The notes beneath the pieces were generated by a model. It searched no databases, was not told the origin of the DNA, and saw only the letters and a list, made by a program, of their open reading frames with translations. A stretch of DNA of 64,000 bases from Basidiobolus meristosporus CBS 931.73 (Eukaryota > Basidiobolomycota > Basidiobolomycetes > Basidiobolales > Basidiobolaceae): positions 28,267 through 92,266 of the forward strand of contig MCFE01000335.1 in the NCBI GenBank assembly GCA_002104905.1, written 5' to 3'. Position numbers and translations under genes: made by a program. Every line of letters starts with the position of its first letter. Position 1 is the stretch's first letter. This document shows positions 21,156-32,165 of this stretch, one piece after another.

Positions 21156-24100
21156 ATTGCATGCACCCATATTATTGTGATATAATGTTGTAGACATTTT
21201 TGATAAAAACCTAAATCTCTAAAGCGCTTCCTTTCCAACATATCTTCTTTTGTAGCCTAACAGACTGCCATATAATCTACCTCTGTGGTGGAAAGTGCTA
21301 TGAAAGTTGCTTTTGTGAATTCCAGCAAGTTGCTCTTTTTCAGTAACAAAAGTGTAATGAGTGGTGTATCATCTGTCTTCAAGACTATGTTCCCAATCAG
21401 CATTAAAGCATCACAGATAATCCTGCTCTAAATCAATATATGAGTACCTCAAGCAGATATAAGCAATTCCTCTTGGGTATTTCAAAATTGGCTTAATTGC
21501 TGCAATATGATATGTTCCATAGTGCTAATTATGCTAGGTGACAGCTGCCACTGAATTTGAGATGTTGGGGCATTTTCAAAGCATGACATATGTCATCATG
21601 GTGACCATACATTGATAAGTAAAGTCAGGGCTTCTGGATGGCACCAAGCTCTGTTGATTTGGTGGAGAAGTGACTAACTTAAGGTATGCCTCCATTGGAG
21701 TGGTCACCAGATTACAATTTTCCAGCTGATATTTTTAAGTATATCTTAGATATACTAGACTGACTACAGGTGATAGTCTAGGTACTGCTGTCTATGAAGC
21801 ACCTTATTCCTGAGTAGTGACAAGTTCTCCTAGATTGGAAGTATGCAATTTAATAGATAGGCTGGATTTAGTTGCTTTTGAGATTTCTTTGTTATTGGTG
21901 ACTGTAAGATCATCTACATATAGAGCTAATAGAACTGGATTTGCCCTGTCTGGCCTATAGCAGATACTATAATCAGCTGTACTCCTTTAAAGGCTCAAAG
22001 ATTTCAGATAAGAATGTATCTTGCAATTACTGGCTCTTAAGGATTGTTGCAGACCTTGTATTGACTTTTAAGCTTACAGACCAATTGTGGGGTGATATCG
22101 GTCAACATGCCCATAAGGCCAGTCCATGTATATATCTCCACAAGCTTAACCATTGCAAAATGTAGTTTTTAGATGCATTTGGTATAATAAAACATATATT
22201 TGGCTGCAATAGCCAATATTAGCTCAATGGAATACAATTTGGCTACCAACACAAAGGTTGTAGTATAGTCAAGTTATTTTGCTAAAAGTATCCTTTGGCC
22301 ACAAAGTGAAACTAATAGACATAAAGCAAGTCATCTGTCTTAAATTTTGTCTTGAAGACCCATCTGTTGCAAAAGTTTGTAATTCCACCTAAATAATCAC
22401 CCACCTTAGTCACTTAGATCATTACCTTCAGATCCTAGAAAAACTGACCAAATTACTTGTTGGGATTTACTCAAAATATTTTCACCAAAATACCAGGTAC
22501 TCAGAACATGAAAATTCTTAAAGTTGTCCAAACAGCCCTAAACTTTGCACACATGCTCTTGGGACCTTCCTTAAGCAATTCTACATGTTAGTACTGCCAA
22601 GAGCATGTAAAAGTATGAATACTACTTTACATTCAATAAATCATTAAGTGAAAACCACATAATCTGGTTATCCTCCCAATTACTTCCAAAATATACAAGA
22701 TTCTTGCAACACCATCTGCATCCAATTGATTTATGATTGACTTGTAATTTGGCTATGATGGAATTTTGATTTTTTACTCCTAGTCATTGCATATCTCCAA
22801 AAGCCTGTCTGAGAGCAATATTGAGCCTCTTTTACAGTCTGGAGCTCACCAATATTGACTGAGTAGGGATAAACTAAGTTGGCATCCTCATTGATATTGT
22901 AATATGGGCTATATCAGGTATGCTAAGATCTCCTGGATTATATGACTGGAATGAGCACTGTAGATTAATTTTAGGTACTAATTCAGGTAAAACCACAGTG
23001 GTAGAGTCCCCTGGAGTGAAAGAACTCTCAGTGTTGTACTCTCATTCAACCTCTACTATTGGTAGAGTGCATATTTTTGTCATCATCCCATGTCATTTCT
23101 TGTAAGTTGCATGTTTTCATCAAATATCACACCCTTTGACTGGTTAAGCATCTTTGCTTTTCCATTGAAGAGTCCTCATGCCCTACTCTCATTGCAGTAG
23201 CCCAAAAATATGTGTTTAGCACTTTTTGGTGCATATTTTGACTGATTTATGGTCAGTTTCTTCGCATAAGATGTGCACCCAAATATTCTTTTGTTTTGTG
23301 ATAACACTATGCCTTATGTGGAGTGTATTTACAAAGTATTTTGCTATAACTCCTTTCTCAGCAATATACTGCTGTAGCAACTGTTTTACCTTACATCATT
23401 CAATATTTTTTGATCAGGAATTATAGATCTTTCAGTGTGAGCTATTAGTCTGTTATCATGCTCTGCCACTGTATTTTGCCGTAGAGAATATGATAGAGTG
23501 GCCTCTTGCTTTATCCCATGAATTTTGCAGAAGTAGATGAAGAGCTTTGAGTCACTTTTTCCACCTTTGTCAGAGCATTTTTCTTGATTCTTCCACCAGT
23601 TTCTCTCTCCTACATTGTCATAAGCTCTCTGAGCTTAATCAAAGCTACTTCCTCTTTTTCTATGAAGTAGACCAACATGCATTTTGTGTAATAATCATCA
23701 AAAGTGACTAAATACATCATCCTGCCTAATGTTATATCTGACTATGCCTGCACAGAGCTTGGTGAAATAGATGTAAATGTCTACCAGTTTGATTGACACA
23801 GGGCTCTGATAACTGTCTGGCTTCTTTCCCATATACTCAGGCAGCACAGTGCTCCAAATTAGCAACAGGATCAATTTTTACATTGGAAATTAGCTGATTG
23901 TTAGTCACTTTGCTCAAAAATTCAAAGTTGATGAATCCAAGTCACCTGTGCCAAAGCATTGGTGTTTCCTCACGCAAGTCAGTAGTATTGGCATCCATAT
24001 ATGATGAAATATAAGCCAGCTTGTGCAGATTCAAATTCCTAATACTTAAAGCAGTATAGGCACCATCTTGATCAGTAATCCTGCTTTCAGAATTGCCATA

Positions 24101-24460
24101 ACTGAAACTGAGCCCTTCTGCTATGGCCTTGCTAACAAATGGTAGGATTGTTGCTATATCTTTTACACATACTACATCTTTGAAAGTAAGTAAGTTGCTT
24201 CCTCCACTACTTCTAAGGTGTACTTGGTTAGTTCCACCTCCTACTGCATCAAGTGTTCTATTGCCACTTATGGAAACCTACTCCATTGAAATTTCTTGAT
24301 ATTGGGTAAAGCTATTATTGGTGCATAAATGTTGAGATGCTCCAGAGACAATTTACCATGTCTGAGAATCCTTGTTTGCGCTTATATTTAGTGCAGATAC
24401 AAATAGTCTATCTTCAGTTCTTGCAACACTTCAATATTCAGGCTTCTTTTGCAGATTATC
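21156..24460 (-). pseudogene. pol: Ty1/copia pol, copia 1 (decayed, nearly full order)
   Basis: On the minus strand in copia order: protease remnant SGASQH near 24335, GAG-pre-integrase HR.LGF near 23950, integrase core YLVTFDDYYTKCMLVYF near 23690, reverse transcriptase LYVDDLTVT with the YVDD site near 21915, and RNase H ALSTTEVDYMAV near 21270. Stops and shifts are everywhere; the only long open piece on this strand is short. No LTR is recognised at either border: it abuts the gypsy A1 LTR at 21155 and gene X at about 24461. Confidence 0.78.
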
Positions 24461-25007
24461 TCCTTCAATAAAGAACTATTGTGATGATCCCATTGAAAGG
24501 CTGGCACAAAATTTAAATCCCAAGACTAAGAGGCATTGAGGCCATTAGCACATGGTGCAAAGGCTGTTTAAAAAAAATTGCACCCCAGGTTTCACAAAAA
24601 CTTGGTCAAAAATTTTCATCACAACAATTCATAAGTGGCACTTGATTGGTTCACTGCCAGTTCTCTCACTTTCTGATTGCAGACACTTGATCACCTCCTA
24701 TGTGTATTTACATTGATTGGCTACTGCCTCTATTTCACACTCCTAACTTCCTGTCTCAAATAATGCCCTTACTTTTCATGTATACAAATTGGTATGATAC
24801 CTTTCAATCTTCAGTTCTAACTCTATTGCCAGTTGTACTAGTCTATTCAGGTCCCTGTATTCAACACTAAAATTAAGCCTTACCTTACACTCAACAAGTA
24901 ACTCCTTAAAAATCCACCATTCAATAAGTACTTAGGCCAAAATTCCCTTTTTCCATCATTTTGGCAGGAGCCCCAGAACTTTATGCCTTTGTTCATTAAC
25001 CAGTTCC
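24461..25007 (-). pseudogene. X-side end of a Plavaka-like unit
   Basis: Matches the non-coding terminus and last codons of gene X (compare 34512-35400 and 45371-45890): ATGATCCCATTGAAAGG, TTTCACAAAAACTTGGTCAAA and TCAATAAGTACTTAGG. It is interrupted at 25008 by the copia 2 LTR; the X sequence resumes at 27756, with about 170 bp of X missing. Confidence 0.65.
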
Positions 25008-25377
25008 TGTTGCAGTTTATGAAATGATTTGATTATAAGGAACTTATCAAGAAATAGTGATAATGGTTGGACTGTTGTTTATCCATAAAGAGGATCAGTA
25101 TTTATGCCTTTGTAGATGTAATGCAGCTGTTACACTAAGTAAGGAGGGTTTATTAGCATTCAGGAGCATTTGATAACAGTTTCAGGGTTAGAACATAATA
25201 TTTGGTCAAAAGTGTTAGTTTGATTTTTACTACAGGAAAATAATGTTAGGTTCATAGATCTAAAAAAACTGGCAAAGCTGGGGCTGCAAATTAGTCCTAA
25301 AGAGACCAAGACTAGTCTAGAGTTGTTGAGTAAATTTCTGGCTGCTGAATGCTACCAAATAGTTCAATATCTGAACA
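25008..25377 (-). repeat. Copia 2 3' LTR
   Basis: 370 bp, TGTTGCAGTTTATGAAATG to CAATATCTGAACA on plus; the reverse complement is TG...CA. It is similar over its length to the solo LTR at 39774-40131. On the pol side lies TTGAGGGAAA (minus strand), a reasonable polypurine tract. Confidence 0.8.
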
Positions 25378-26225
25378 TTTCCCTCAACTAAATAATTTCT
25401 CATTCTTCTCTGAGATTCTTGAATTGTGGTCTAGCTAGTGGTTTATCAATATATCTGCCACCATTTTGTCAATATATTGGCCACCATTTTGTCAGTTGGA
25501 CAGTAAACTAACTCTACTAAGTTATTTTCTACAGCTTCCTTCACAAAGTTGTGTTATATAATTATAAGCATAGTACTGGCATGATTAGTAGAATTCCTGG
25601 CTAATGAGATACAACTTTGATTATCTTTGTGAATACATGTTGATTCATCTTAAGTAAAGTCTAAGTCTTCAAGTAAGCTCTATAGCCATATATCCTTAAG
25701 AGTTGCTTGCCAAGCAGTCATATATTCAGCTTCAGTTGTGGATAGGACCATATTTGGTTGTTTCTTGCAACTCCAATCAATAGCTGCACCAGCATAAAGA
25801 AATACATATCCTGTGGTAGAGCATCTATTAATCAGATCCCTACCCCACTTTGAATCCCTAGAACCATCAAATATTTGCCTATTAGCTGCTCCAGAGTATT
25901 CAGGTACCATATTTATGGTACCTTGTAGCTATTTGAAAATCCACTTAACCGCTGTGATTTGGCCTGATCCATAATTCAGCATGAGTTTACTGACTATTCA
26001 AACTGCCACTGCAGTAACTGGACATGTAGACACCATCTAGTACATTGTGCTACCAACCATTGCTTGGTAGGGAAAGTTTTGGTCCATATTTGAACCATAT
26101 TCACCTAAAACTGGCTGAGATTTGCTCAATTATAGATTATTGTCCTTAGGGATTGTTGCAGGTTTGCAATCTTCCATATTGGGTGTCCAGAAATATCCCT
26201 GATGTACTTAGACTGATAGAGCACA
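25378..26225 (-). pseudogene. Copia 2 pol: end of reverse transcriptase and RNase H
   Basis: Minus strand: QSKYIRDI near 26200, MEDCKPATIP near 26165, then the open stretch 25680-25910 with DSKWGRDLINRCSTTGYVF and VLSTTEAEYMTAWQA, a typical copia RNase H, and VYCPTDKM near 25490. Upstream pol is absent: at about 26225-26240 the sequence changes to the RNA-polymerase-like fragment. Confidence 0.82.
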
Positions 26226-27232
26226 ATTTTGTAGAACAGAAGTTTTGGTAAGAGAAGGTTGGTGGCTTATAAGAACTTAGTCATCATCCAACAATAACTT
26301 CTTGTAAGTTTGGTTGACAAAGATTGAGTTTGGGTTGTCAATAGGAACTTTGTTGTTAGGTATAACAATATTTATGTGGTTAGAAAAGGATTTTAAGTTA
26401 TGCTTGTGAATACAAATAGGAATACAGATGTTATCCAAAATATATTTTGGGATATAAATTGTGTTATAGTCAAGACATAGATCTCCGGTAATAACACTAC
26501 AGGCAGATCTTTCTGTACGTTTTCCAAGCATAATGTCACAAAAGATGCCATTTTTTCTGGACAGAAATTTTGCCATACCTTCTGTACATTTGGTGCCCAC
26601 AATTTTTGAGTAAGCAAGATAAATGTTATGAACCTTGCCTTTTTTGGCATAGTTGACTAATTGTGTATATTTGGTGGATAAATCTGACATATATTCAGGA
26701 TCTTCTGGGGAGCAAGTTTGAATAGGGGGGATGAGAATGTATTAATAATGTAATTGGTAATTTTGGAGTTATGATAGAGTTTAGAATTCTTTTCAAGGGT
26801 AGAACAAATTTTATCTAAGGATATTTTTATGCCTGATTCTTGAGAAGATTTGGAGGTAGGTTTGTGTAAAACTAACCCATCTCTAGTGACAGAATAACTA
26901 CAAAAAAGTTTTGCTTTACATTGTGGCCATTTAGTTTCATCATGATTGGTGATTTTAATGCCGCATGAGCTACACATGTTGTTGAGTTTAAACTCTAAAT
27001 CTTTTTTAAACAATGGGTGACATATGTAAGTGCCAATATTTAAGTATGCATAATGTCCTGTGCAGTGTTTATTACATTTGATGCAAATATCACCATGGGT
27101 GCAAGGACCAAATTTGGGATTGTAGATATCCCAAGACTTGTTGCGACAGAAGTCAGCAAGTTTGGTAATTTGTTGGTCACATAAAAGGTTACATTCCATA
27201 ATGTGCATAGATGTGAGTGTTGGTAAGGACAT
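26226..27232 (-). pseudogene. RNA polymerase largest-subunit (RPB1-like) N-terminal fragment, probably from a large DNA virus
   Basis: Starts at ATG 27232. Residues 40-60 carry the Rpb1 zinc site (C50-X2-C53-X3-C57-TG-H60; CTGHYAYLNI aligns with CPGHFGHIEL), and C87-X2-C90 gives a second pair. A first frame ends at 26657; the next (26690-26277) continues the same protein after a one-base change in a run of six G (plus strand, 26715-26720). It has LGKRTERSACSVITGD, aligning with MGKRVDFSARTVITGD of Rpb1, and after a TAA at 26277-26279 the motif VLISHQPSL, aligning with VLFNRQPSL. The catalytic NADFDGD segment is lost at the copia junction. Divergence from eukaryotic Pol I-III suggests a viral origin (NCLDV-like); that part is inference. 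Only two lesions are seen, far fewer than in its neighbours. Confidence 0.75.
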
Positions 27233-27336
27233 TTTAAAAAAGTATTCTATTAATTTGTAGATGCGTATCTAAAACAAATAAATTTGTTGCCAATCATGTA
27301 TGCATTTTCATGCTCATGAATATGTTCACAAAATCC
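27233..27336. other. AT-rich spacer upstream of the RPB1-like fragment
   Basis: About 100 bp, very AT-rich (ATTTTAAAAAAGTATTC, AAACAAATAAATTTG). It separates two minus-strand frames, like a compact viral intergenic promoter. No other feature. Confidence 0.35.
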
Positions 27337-27755
27337 TCAATAGGTTGGTTTAATACATTTCAAGGTTACTGGGCCACTGTCAAGGATTTTTCTAACTTTA
27401 AAACTGGCAGGGTTGGATGAAGGGGGAGTGTCTGAAGATGGTTTAGGTAAAGGAGGGTGGGAGATGAAATATTGGTGGAGTTGGGATTCAGGGATAGAGA
27501 TGAGGTGCATAGTTTGTGTATTAATTTTACCCAATAAGCTATCAGGGAAAGATTTGGGATAAATTTGTTGGGTGCCAAATAAGTATTTCCATCTTTTTTG
27601 TTGCCATTTGGTGGTACCTTAGAGGTGGAAACCTTGAACCAATTGTATATGCCAGTATCAACAAATAGAGTCCAGGGAGAGTTTTGTGAGAATTGGATCA
27701 GGGAATTGGTGAGAATGTGCTGCAGCCTTTTGCAATGGCTGTTGTTGCCCCTGAA
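27337..27755 (-). pseudogene. Unidentified gene fragment next to the RPB1-like gene
   Basis: Minus strand: WTLFVDTGIYNWFKVSTSK (about 27680-27620), then after one shift at an A run near 27596 KRWKYLFGTQQIYPK and LLGKINTQTMHLISIPESQ, ending at 27337 with CIKPTY. A Pro/Ser-rich segment precedes the end. Its composition differs from the surrounding transposons and it lies upstream of, and in the same direction as, the RPB1-like gene, so it may have come with it. I do not recognise the family. Confidence 0.4.
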
Positions 27756-28125
27756 CTCCACTGTAAGCATTGCAAAAGTCTTTCCAATTCTAGACCTCAT
27801 TGCTTTGTGCATCAGTGGCATCTCCACTCTGTCTGCAGTGAAGGATGTGGAGGCTGTACTAAGTAAGTTGCTTTTTCTGCAAGCTCATCCACCTCACCAT
27901 AGTGTAGCTCAGGTGACTGCACTTGCAACATGAGTAAAGAGCTTTTGTCTTATTTGTGAATCTTCTTGGCTATGATAGGATTTAGCCTATTCTAGGATTA
28001 GGCTTTTATTGGCAAGAACTACAGCTTTTCTTACAGTTCCTTGTCTCTGGCTTGGGTAGATATTTTCCCCTTACCTTTTCCTTTAAACTGCCATGTCTTT
28101 TGCTGCCACTTTGTTGGAGTGCTTC
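27756..28125 (-). pseudogene. Gene X fragment
   Basis: Aligns with 35590-35960 (for example GACCTCATTG, TCTCCACTCTGTC, GGATGTGGAGGCTGTA, GCTGCCACTTTGTTGGAGTGCTTC). Continuation of the X remnant at 24461-25007 on the far side of the copia 2/RPB1-like insert; cut at 28126 by an L-type LTR. Confidence 0.6.
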
Positions 28126-29147
28126 TGTGATGATTGAAAGTATGCCTTTATTATAATATAACGAAACCAATACAGCACTTGTTTCTTTGTTTTGCCTCTG
28201 GCTATTATCAAATGCAAACAAAGGATCACAAATATGCAACATTGATGGCCAAAAGCTCAATATCCCAGTAATTGTTTCATCCTAGAATATTATGTCATGC
28301 AGAGCACTCCGTAGCTGGCACATGTTTCAGGTTATATCTCATTTGAAGGAGTACTTATGGAGTTATGATCACAAGAGTACAGTAACCATATACTAGTCCT
28401 CTATTGCTCTGATTATTATAGCCTTAAAACCCATCAATTAATCCACCTGATTTTCTTACAGGTGCTGTGTCTATATTTGATCTGCACCACTGTAAAGGTT
28501 CAGCTTTGTATCAAATGTATTGAATGCCCAATTGTTCAAAAACTTTGCTCCTTCAGAATTCTTATATACTTGACTTCCCCAGCTGAAATATAAAGCAGAG
28601 CCTCTGTTTCCAGAACCTCCACATGGCAATTCCAAGTATAAAGGCTTTAGGACCTTACCTTCACTGCTTGCACTTTTAAGAATGTTGACTTTTGTTGGTA
28701 CAACATCAGCAAGGCAACTGCAAAGCTCACAAGAGTCCAATGTAAGTTCTACAAGAAAACAACTACTTTCTATTGGAAAAGTCCCCTCCGCAATGCCCTT
28801 TCACTATAACAATACCCCTTTAGACACCCCTTTAGCCCAAATATCCCTTCAGTGACTCTTTCAAGAAGTCCCTTTACTCTAAGAAGTCTGTTTAAGCGCC
28901 CCTTTAGTGTCAAGTCCACATTAGAGACAACTCTAAGATGCCCCTTTAGTCTAAAGACACCACCTTAAGTCTAAGGTCCCCTTCCAAGACCCCTTAGCAA
29001 TACTGCTAAGGTACATGGAGGGTTCAGAATTTGTAAATATGAAAATAATATCTCAGAAAGCCAAGTGACTTCCAGATCAGGTAAAGTTGCCATAACAGCT
29101 AATGCACCCAATAGCTGATGGAAGGTCAGAACCCTGCTGTAGAAGTG
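28126..29147 (+). repeat. L-type LTR, 3' truncated
   Basis: Starts TGTGATGATTGAAAG and follows 19533-20781 without the MITE, including the CCCCTTTAG block at 28793-28995. It ends abruptly at CTGTAGAAGTG, where gypsy A2 reverse transcriptase begins; the last 190 bp are missing. Confidence 0.75.
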
Positions 29148-31597
29148 GGGAGCACCAGTACTATTTGTGAAGAGGAAGGATGGAACACTTAGGATGTGCT
29201 TTGACTACAGAGCCCTCAACTCAGTTACCATGAAGAATAAGTACCCCATACCTTGAATTGATGATTTTTTAGACCAACTCAATGGAGCCATTGTATTCAT
29301 CAAGATTGGCCTTGTGTCAAGACACAACAAGATCAGTGTGAAGCCAGAAGACATCCCTAAGACAGTATTCAGGACCAGATATGGACATTACAAGTACTTA
29401 GTCATGAGTTTTGGCCTCACCAATGCCCCTTCAACATTCATAACCCTGATGCAGACTATCTTCCAGGTGTACTTAGACAAGTTTATGATAATCTACCTAG
29501 ATGGCATATAGATATACAGCAAGACAGAAGAGGATAATTTGGTGCACACTGAAAAGGTCTTGATGAAGCAAAGAGAGAAAAAGCTATATGGCAAGCTACA
29601 CAAGTGTGAATTCTTCAAGGAACATGCTGAATATCTGGGAAACATAGTGACTAGCACAGGAGTAGCCTTAGACCCAAAGAAGGTTGAAGTTATTAAGAAT
29701 CTGAAGCAGCCCCATAAAATAGCAGAACTCAGATCATTCCTTAGAATAATCTCCTATTATTGGAGACTTGCCAAGTCCTTTGCATGTATTGCAGCCCCTT
29801 TAACTGATATCCTCAACAAGGACAATACCTGCAAGTGGGACATAGCTTGTGAGACTGCCTTCAAGATGCTCAAGAATGAACCTGCCAAGCTGCCCAGCTT
29901 AGGAATACCTGACTTCAGGAAAGAATTTACTCTGTGTTGATGCTTCAGATTATGCAATTGGTGGAGTGTTGAGACAAGAACACAAGGGAAAGTACTACCC
30001 AGTTGCCTCTGAGTCCAAGAAACTGAACTCAGCGGAACAACACTGTCCAGTGCATGAGAAGGTGATGCTTGCTATTATACACTGTTTGAAGACATGGAGA
30101 TGCTATATTGCAGGAGTCAAATGCACTGTGAAGACTGATCATGCCTCACTCATGTATATCTTTACTCAGAAGATACTCTCTAAATGAATGACAAGATGGA
30201 GTGAATATATTCAGAAATTTGATTTGGAGATTGTCTACTGCCCTGGGATAAACAACACGGTTGCTGATGACTTATCAAGATTGGAGTTAATTGTACAACT
30301 CAGCTTAGTGCATGAATCAGATTGGCCTAGCCTATTACCAAAGTACTTGGAGGACCAAGCCATACGTAATAAGGTGGATGAAGATATCACAAAGATAATC
30401 TGGGATGAAGCCAGCAAATTTGTAGTACAGGATGAAACACTCTACCAAATTGCTGATGGAAGCCCTATTGAATATTGCCCTTATGTTACTTGCCTGGATC
30501 TAACACATAAGCTACACAATGGATATGGACATCTTGGAATTGCAGGAACCTATAGCCTTGTGAAAGCCTGAGCATGGTGGCCCAGAATGCAACATGACAT
30601 TAAGAAGCCAGTGAAAACATGCCCAAATTGCCAAATGAACCAAGGCTAACTACAGATAATTGCTGAACTCTTTCGCTTGGAGCTTGTAAGGCCATTTGAA
30701 AGATGGGGAACTACATTAGTGGAAGACTGCCAACCACCAGGAAATGCAACCATTGGATCTTAGTAGCAATAGACCATGCCACCAAATGGCCAGTGGCTAA
30801 AGCTCTACCTGTAACAAGCAAACAAGAAGTTGCAAGTTTCATCTACTATGAGATCCTTATGAAGTTTGGATGCCCTGTAAAGATGCTATTTAATAGAGGT
30901 ACAAACTTTATGGCAAAGACATTGGAGGCTTACCTGGATATGCAGCAGATGAAACACTTGAAAATCTTTGCTTATCACCCCAGAACTAATGGAGTCACTG
31001 AATGGTTTAATGGATTGTTTGGAAAAATGCTGACCAAGTATGCAAATGGAGTTGTCAGTAGATGGGATGAGTATGTAGACCAAGCACTCTTTGCATGCAG
31101 AGTCAGAGTACACAACATCACCCAACAATTGCCATTTTACTTAATATATGGATGTGAACAAAGGATTCCGGGAGATCTCACACAACCAAAGCTTACAGAC
31201 ACCTTAGAGGATAATCTCAGTCAGCCAAGTACACACCAGCAGCTGGAACAAAGACATCAATAGGCACAGACCAGGGTATCTCAAAGTGCAGAAATGATGA
31301 AACAGAGATTTGAAAAGACTATAGCACCAGAAGCATTGACAGTTGGGAGCTATGTATTGCTAAGAAACAACACTTGGAAGAAGTGTGAGCCACAATGAAC
31401 AGGACCATTCAATAGCATCAGAGAATGTCCATTTGCAACTTACCAACCAGTAGGCAAACAAGGCAATATCTGGGAAGACTTAGTATATAGGGACGGACTC
31501 AAGCTAGCAAGACTTGATGATAATATTGAATCAACAACATATTGGTATCACAAGAAAACAGATTCAGAAGAACCCTCTCAACTTTGGTAGCGGAGAA
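29148..31597 (+). pseudogene. pol: Ty3/gypsy A2 pol, 5' truncated
   Basis: Begins inside reverse transcriptase ([18 protein letters not shown]) and runs through RT (TGA at 29255; YLDG then TAG near 29509), connection (29539-29940 open), RNase H, H2C2 finger (30510-30560) and integrase core (30703-31263 open). In the integrase, the first Asp is in VAIDHATKWP, the second position reads FNRGTNF with Asn for the catalytic Asp, and the Glu lies in HPRTNGVTEW. It ends with a purine-rich GGTAGCGGAGAA before the LTR. Gag and the 5' LTR are absent. Confidence 0.87.
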
Positions 31598-31965
31598 TGT
31601 TATAATCTACCGCTTGAATGATTAAGTTAGATCACTTTTTAGTCAAATCAATTAGTTACATATCTAGCCTATCAGTATATCAGTGCTATTTATCAACTTG
31701 GTAGTATTAGTCAACAAATGAATCAGCAGATCCTTATCAGACAGAAATAGATATATTAAGTAGGATCTTAGTGGGTGATGATGATGCAATCAAATGAGTC
31801 ATTGCCACAGCCTACGTTAGAAAATATAATTAGTCAGCAATTGATCTAGCAAAATGTATATAAGGGGCTGCTAGAACCTCAATAAAGATTAGTTCAAGTT
31901 TCAGTGAATACATTACTATCTAAACTCCCTATTCCTCTACAACTCTTATGCCAAGACTTGTAACA
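31598..31965 (+). repeat. Gypsy A2 3' LTR
   Basis: 368 bp, TGTTATAATCTACCGC to CCAAGACTTGTAACA. TATA-like gtatataagggg at about 31856. The best preserved LTR of the family in this window. Confidence 0.88.
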
Positions 31966-32165
31966 CCATTGCATGCTGACCTCCAAGTAAAGCCTTGCTA
32001 GACTTCCTATAGCTTGTAGAGTATTAGCAAACTCCTTATCCTTGCACTCAATGGCTTCACGGATCTTTGATGTCTTTTGCTTTTTAGGCTTTGGTATACA
32101 CACCACAGTCTCACCCTCACATGCTGTGATAGGTTTGTCAATAGGCTTTATCTTTTGCACTATTG
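31966..32165 (-). pseudogene. Gene X internal fragment
   Basis: Minus strand reads KIKPIDKPITACEGETVVCIP and KKQKTSKIREAIECKDKE, matching X at 5275-5400. Directly followed on plus by the transposase start, so the X N-terminus and the intergenic region have been deleted. Confidence 0.65.

Noticed and set aside
21156-26225. One long copia element from 21.2 to 26.2 kb
   Set aside because: On minus the RNase H at 25.7 kb lies upstream of the protease and integrase at 24.3-23.6 kb, and gene X sequence separates them, so there are two elements.
26226-27232. Host Pol I/II/III largest-subunit gene
   Set aside because: The match is too divergent at motifs that are nearly fixed in eukaryotes (for example LGKRTERSACSV for MGKRVDFSARTV), it is truncated before the active site, and there is no intron or host context.
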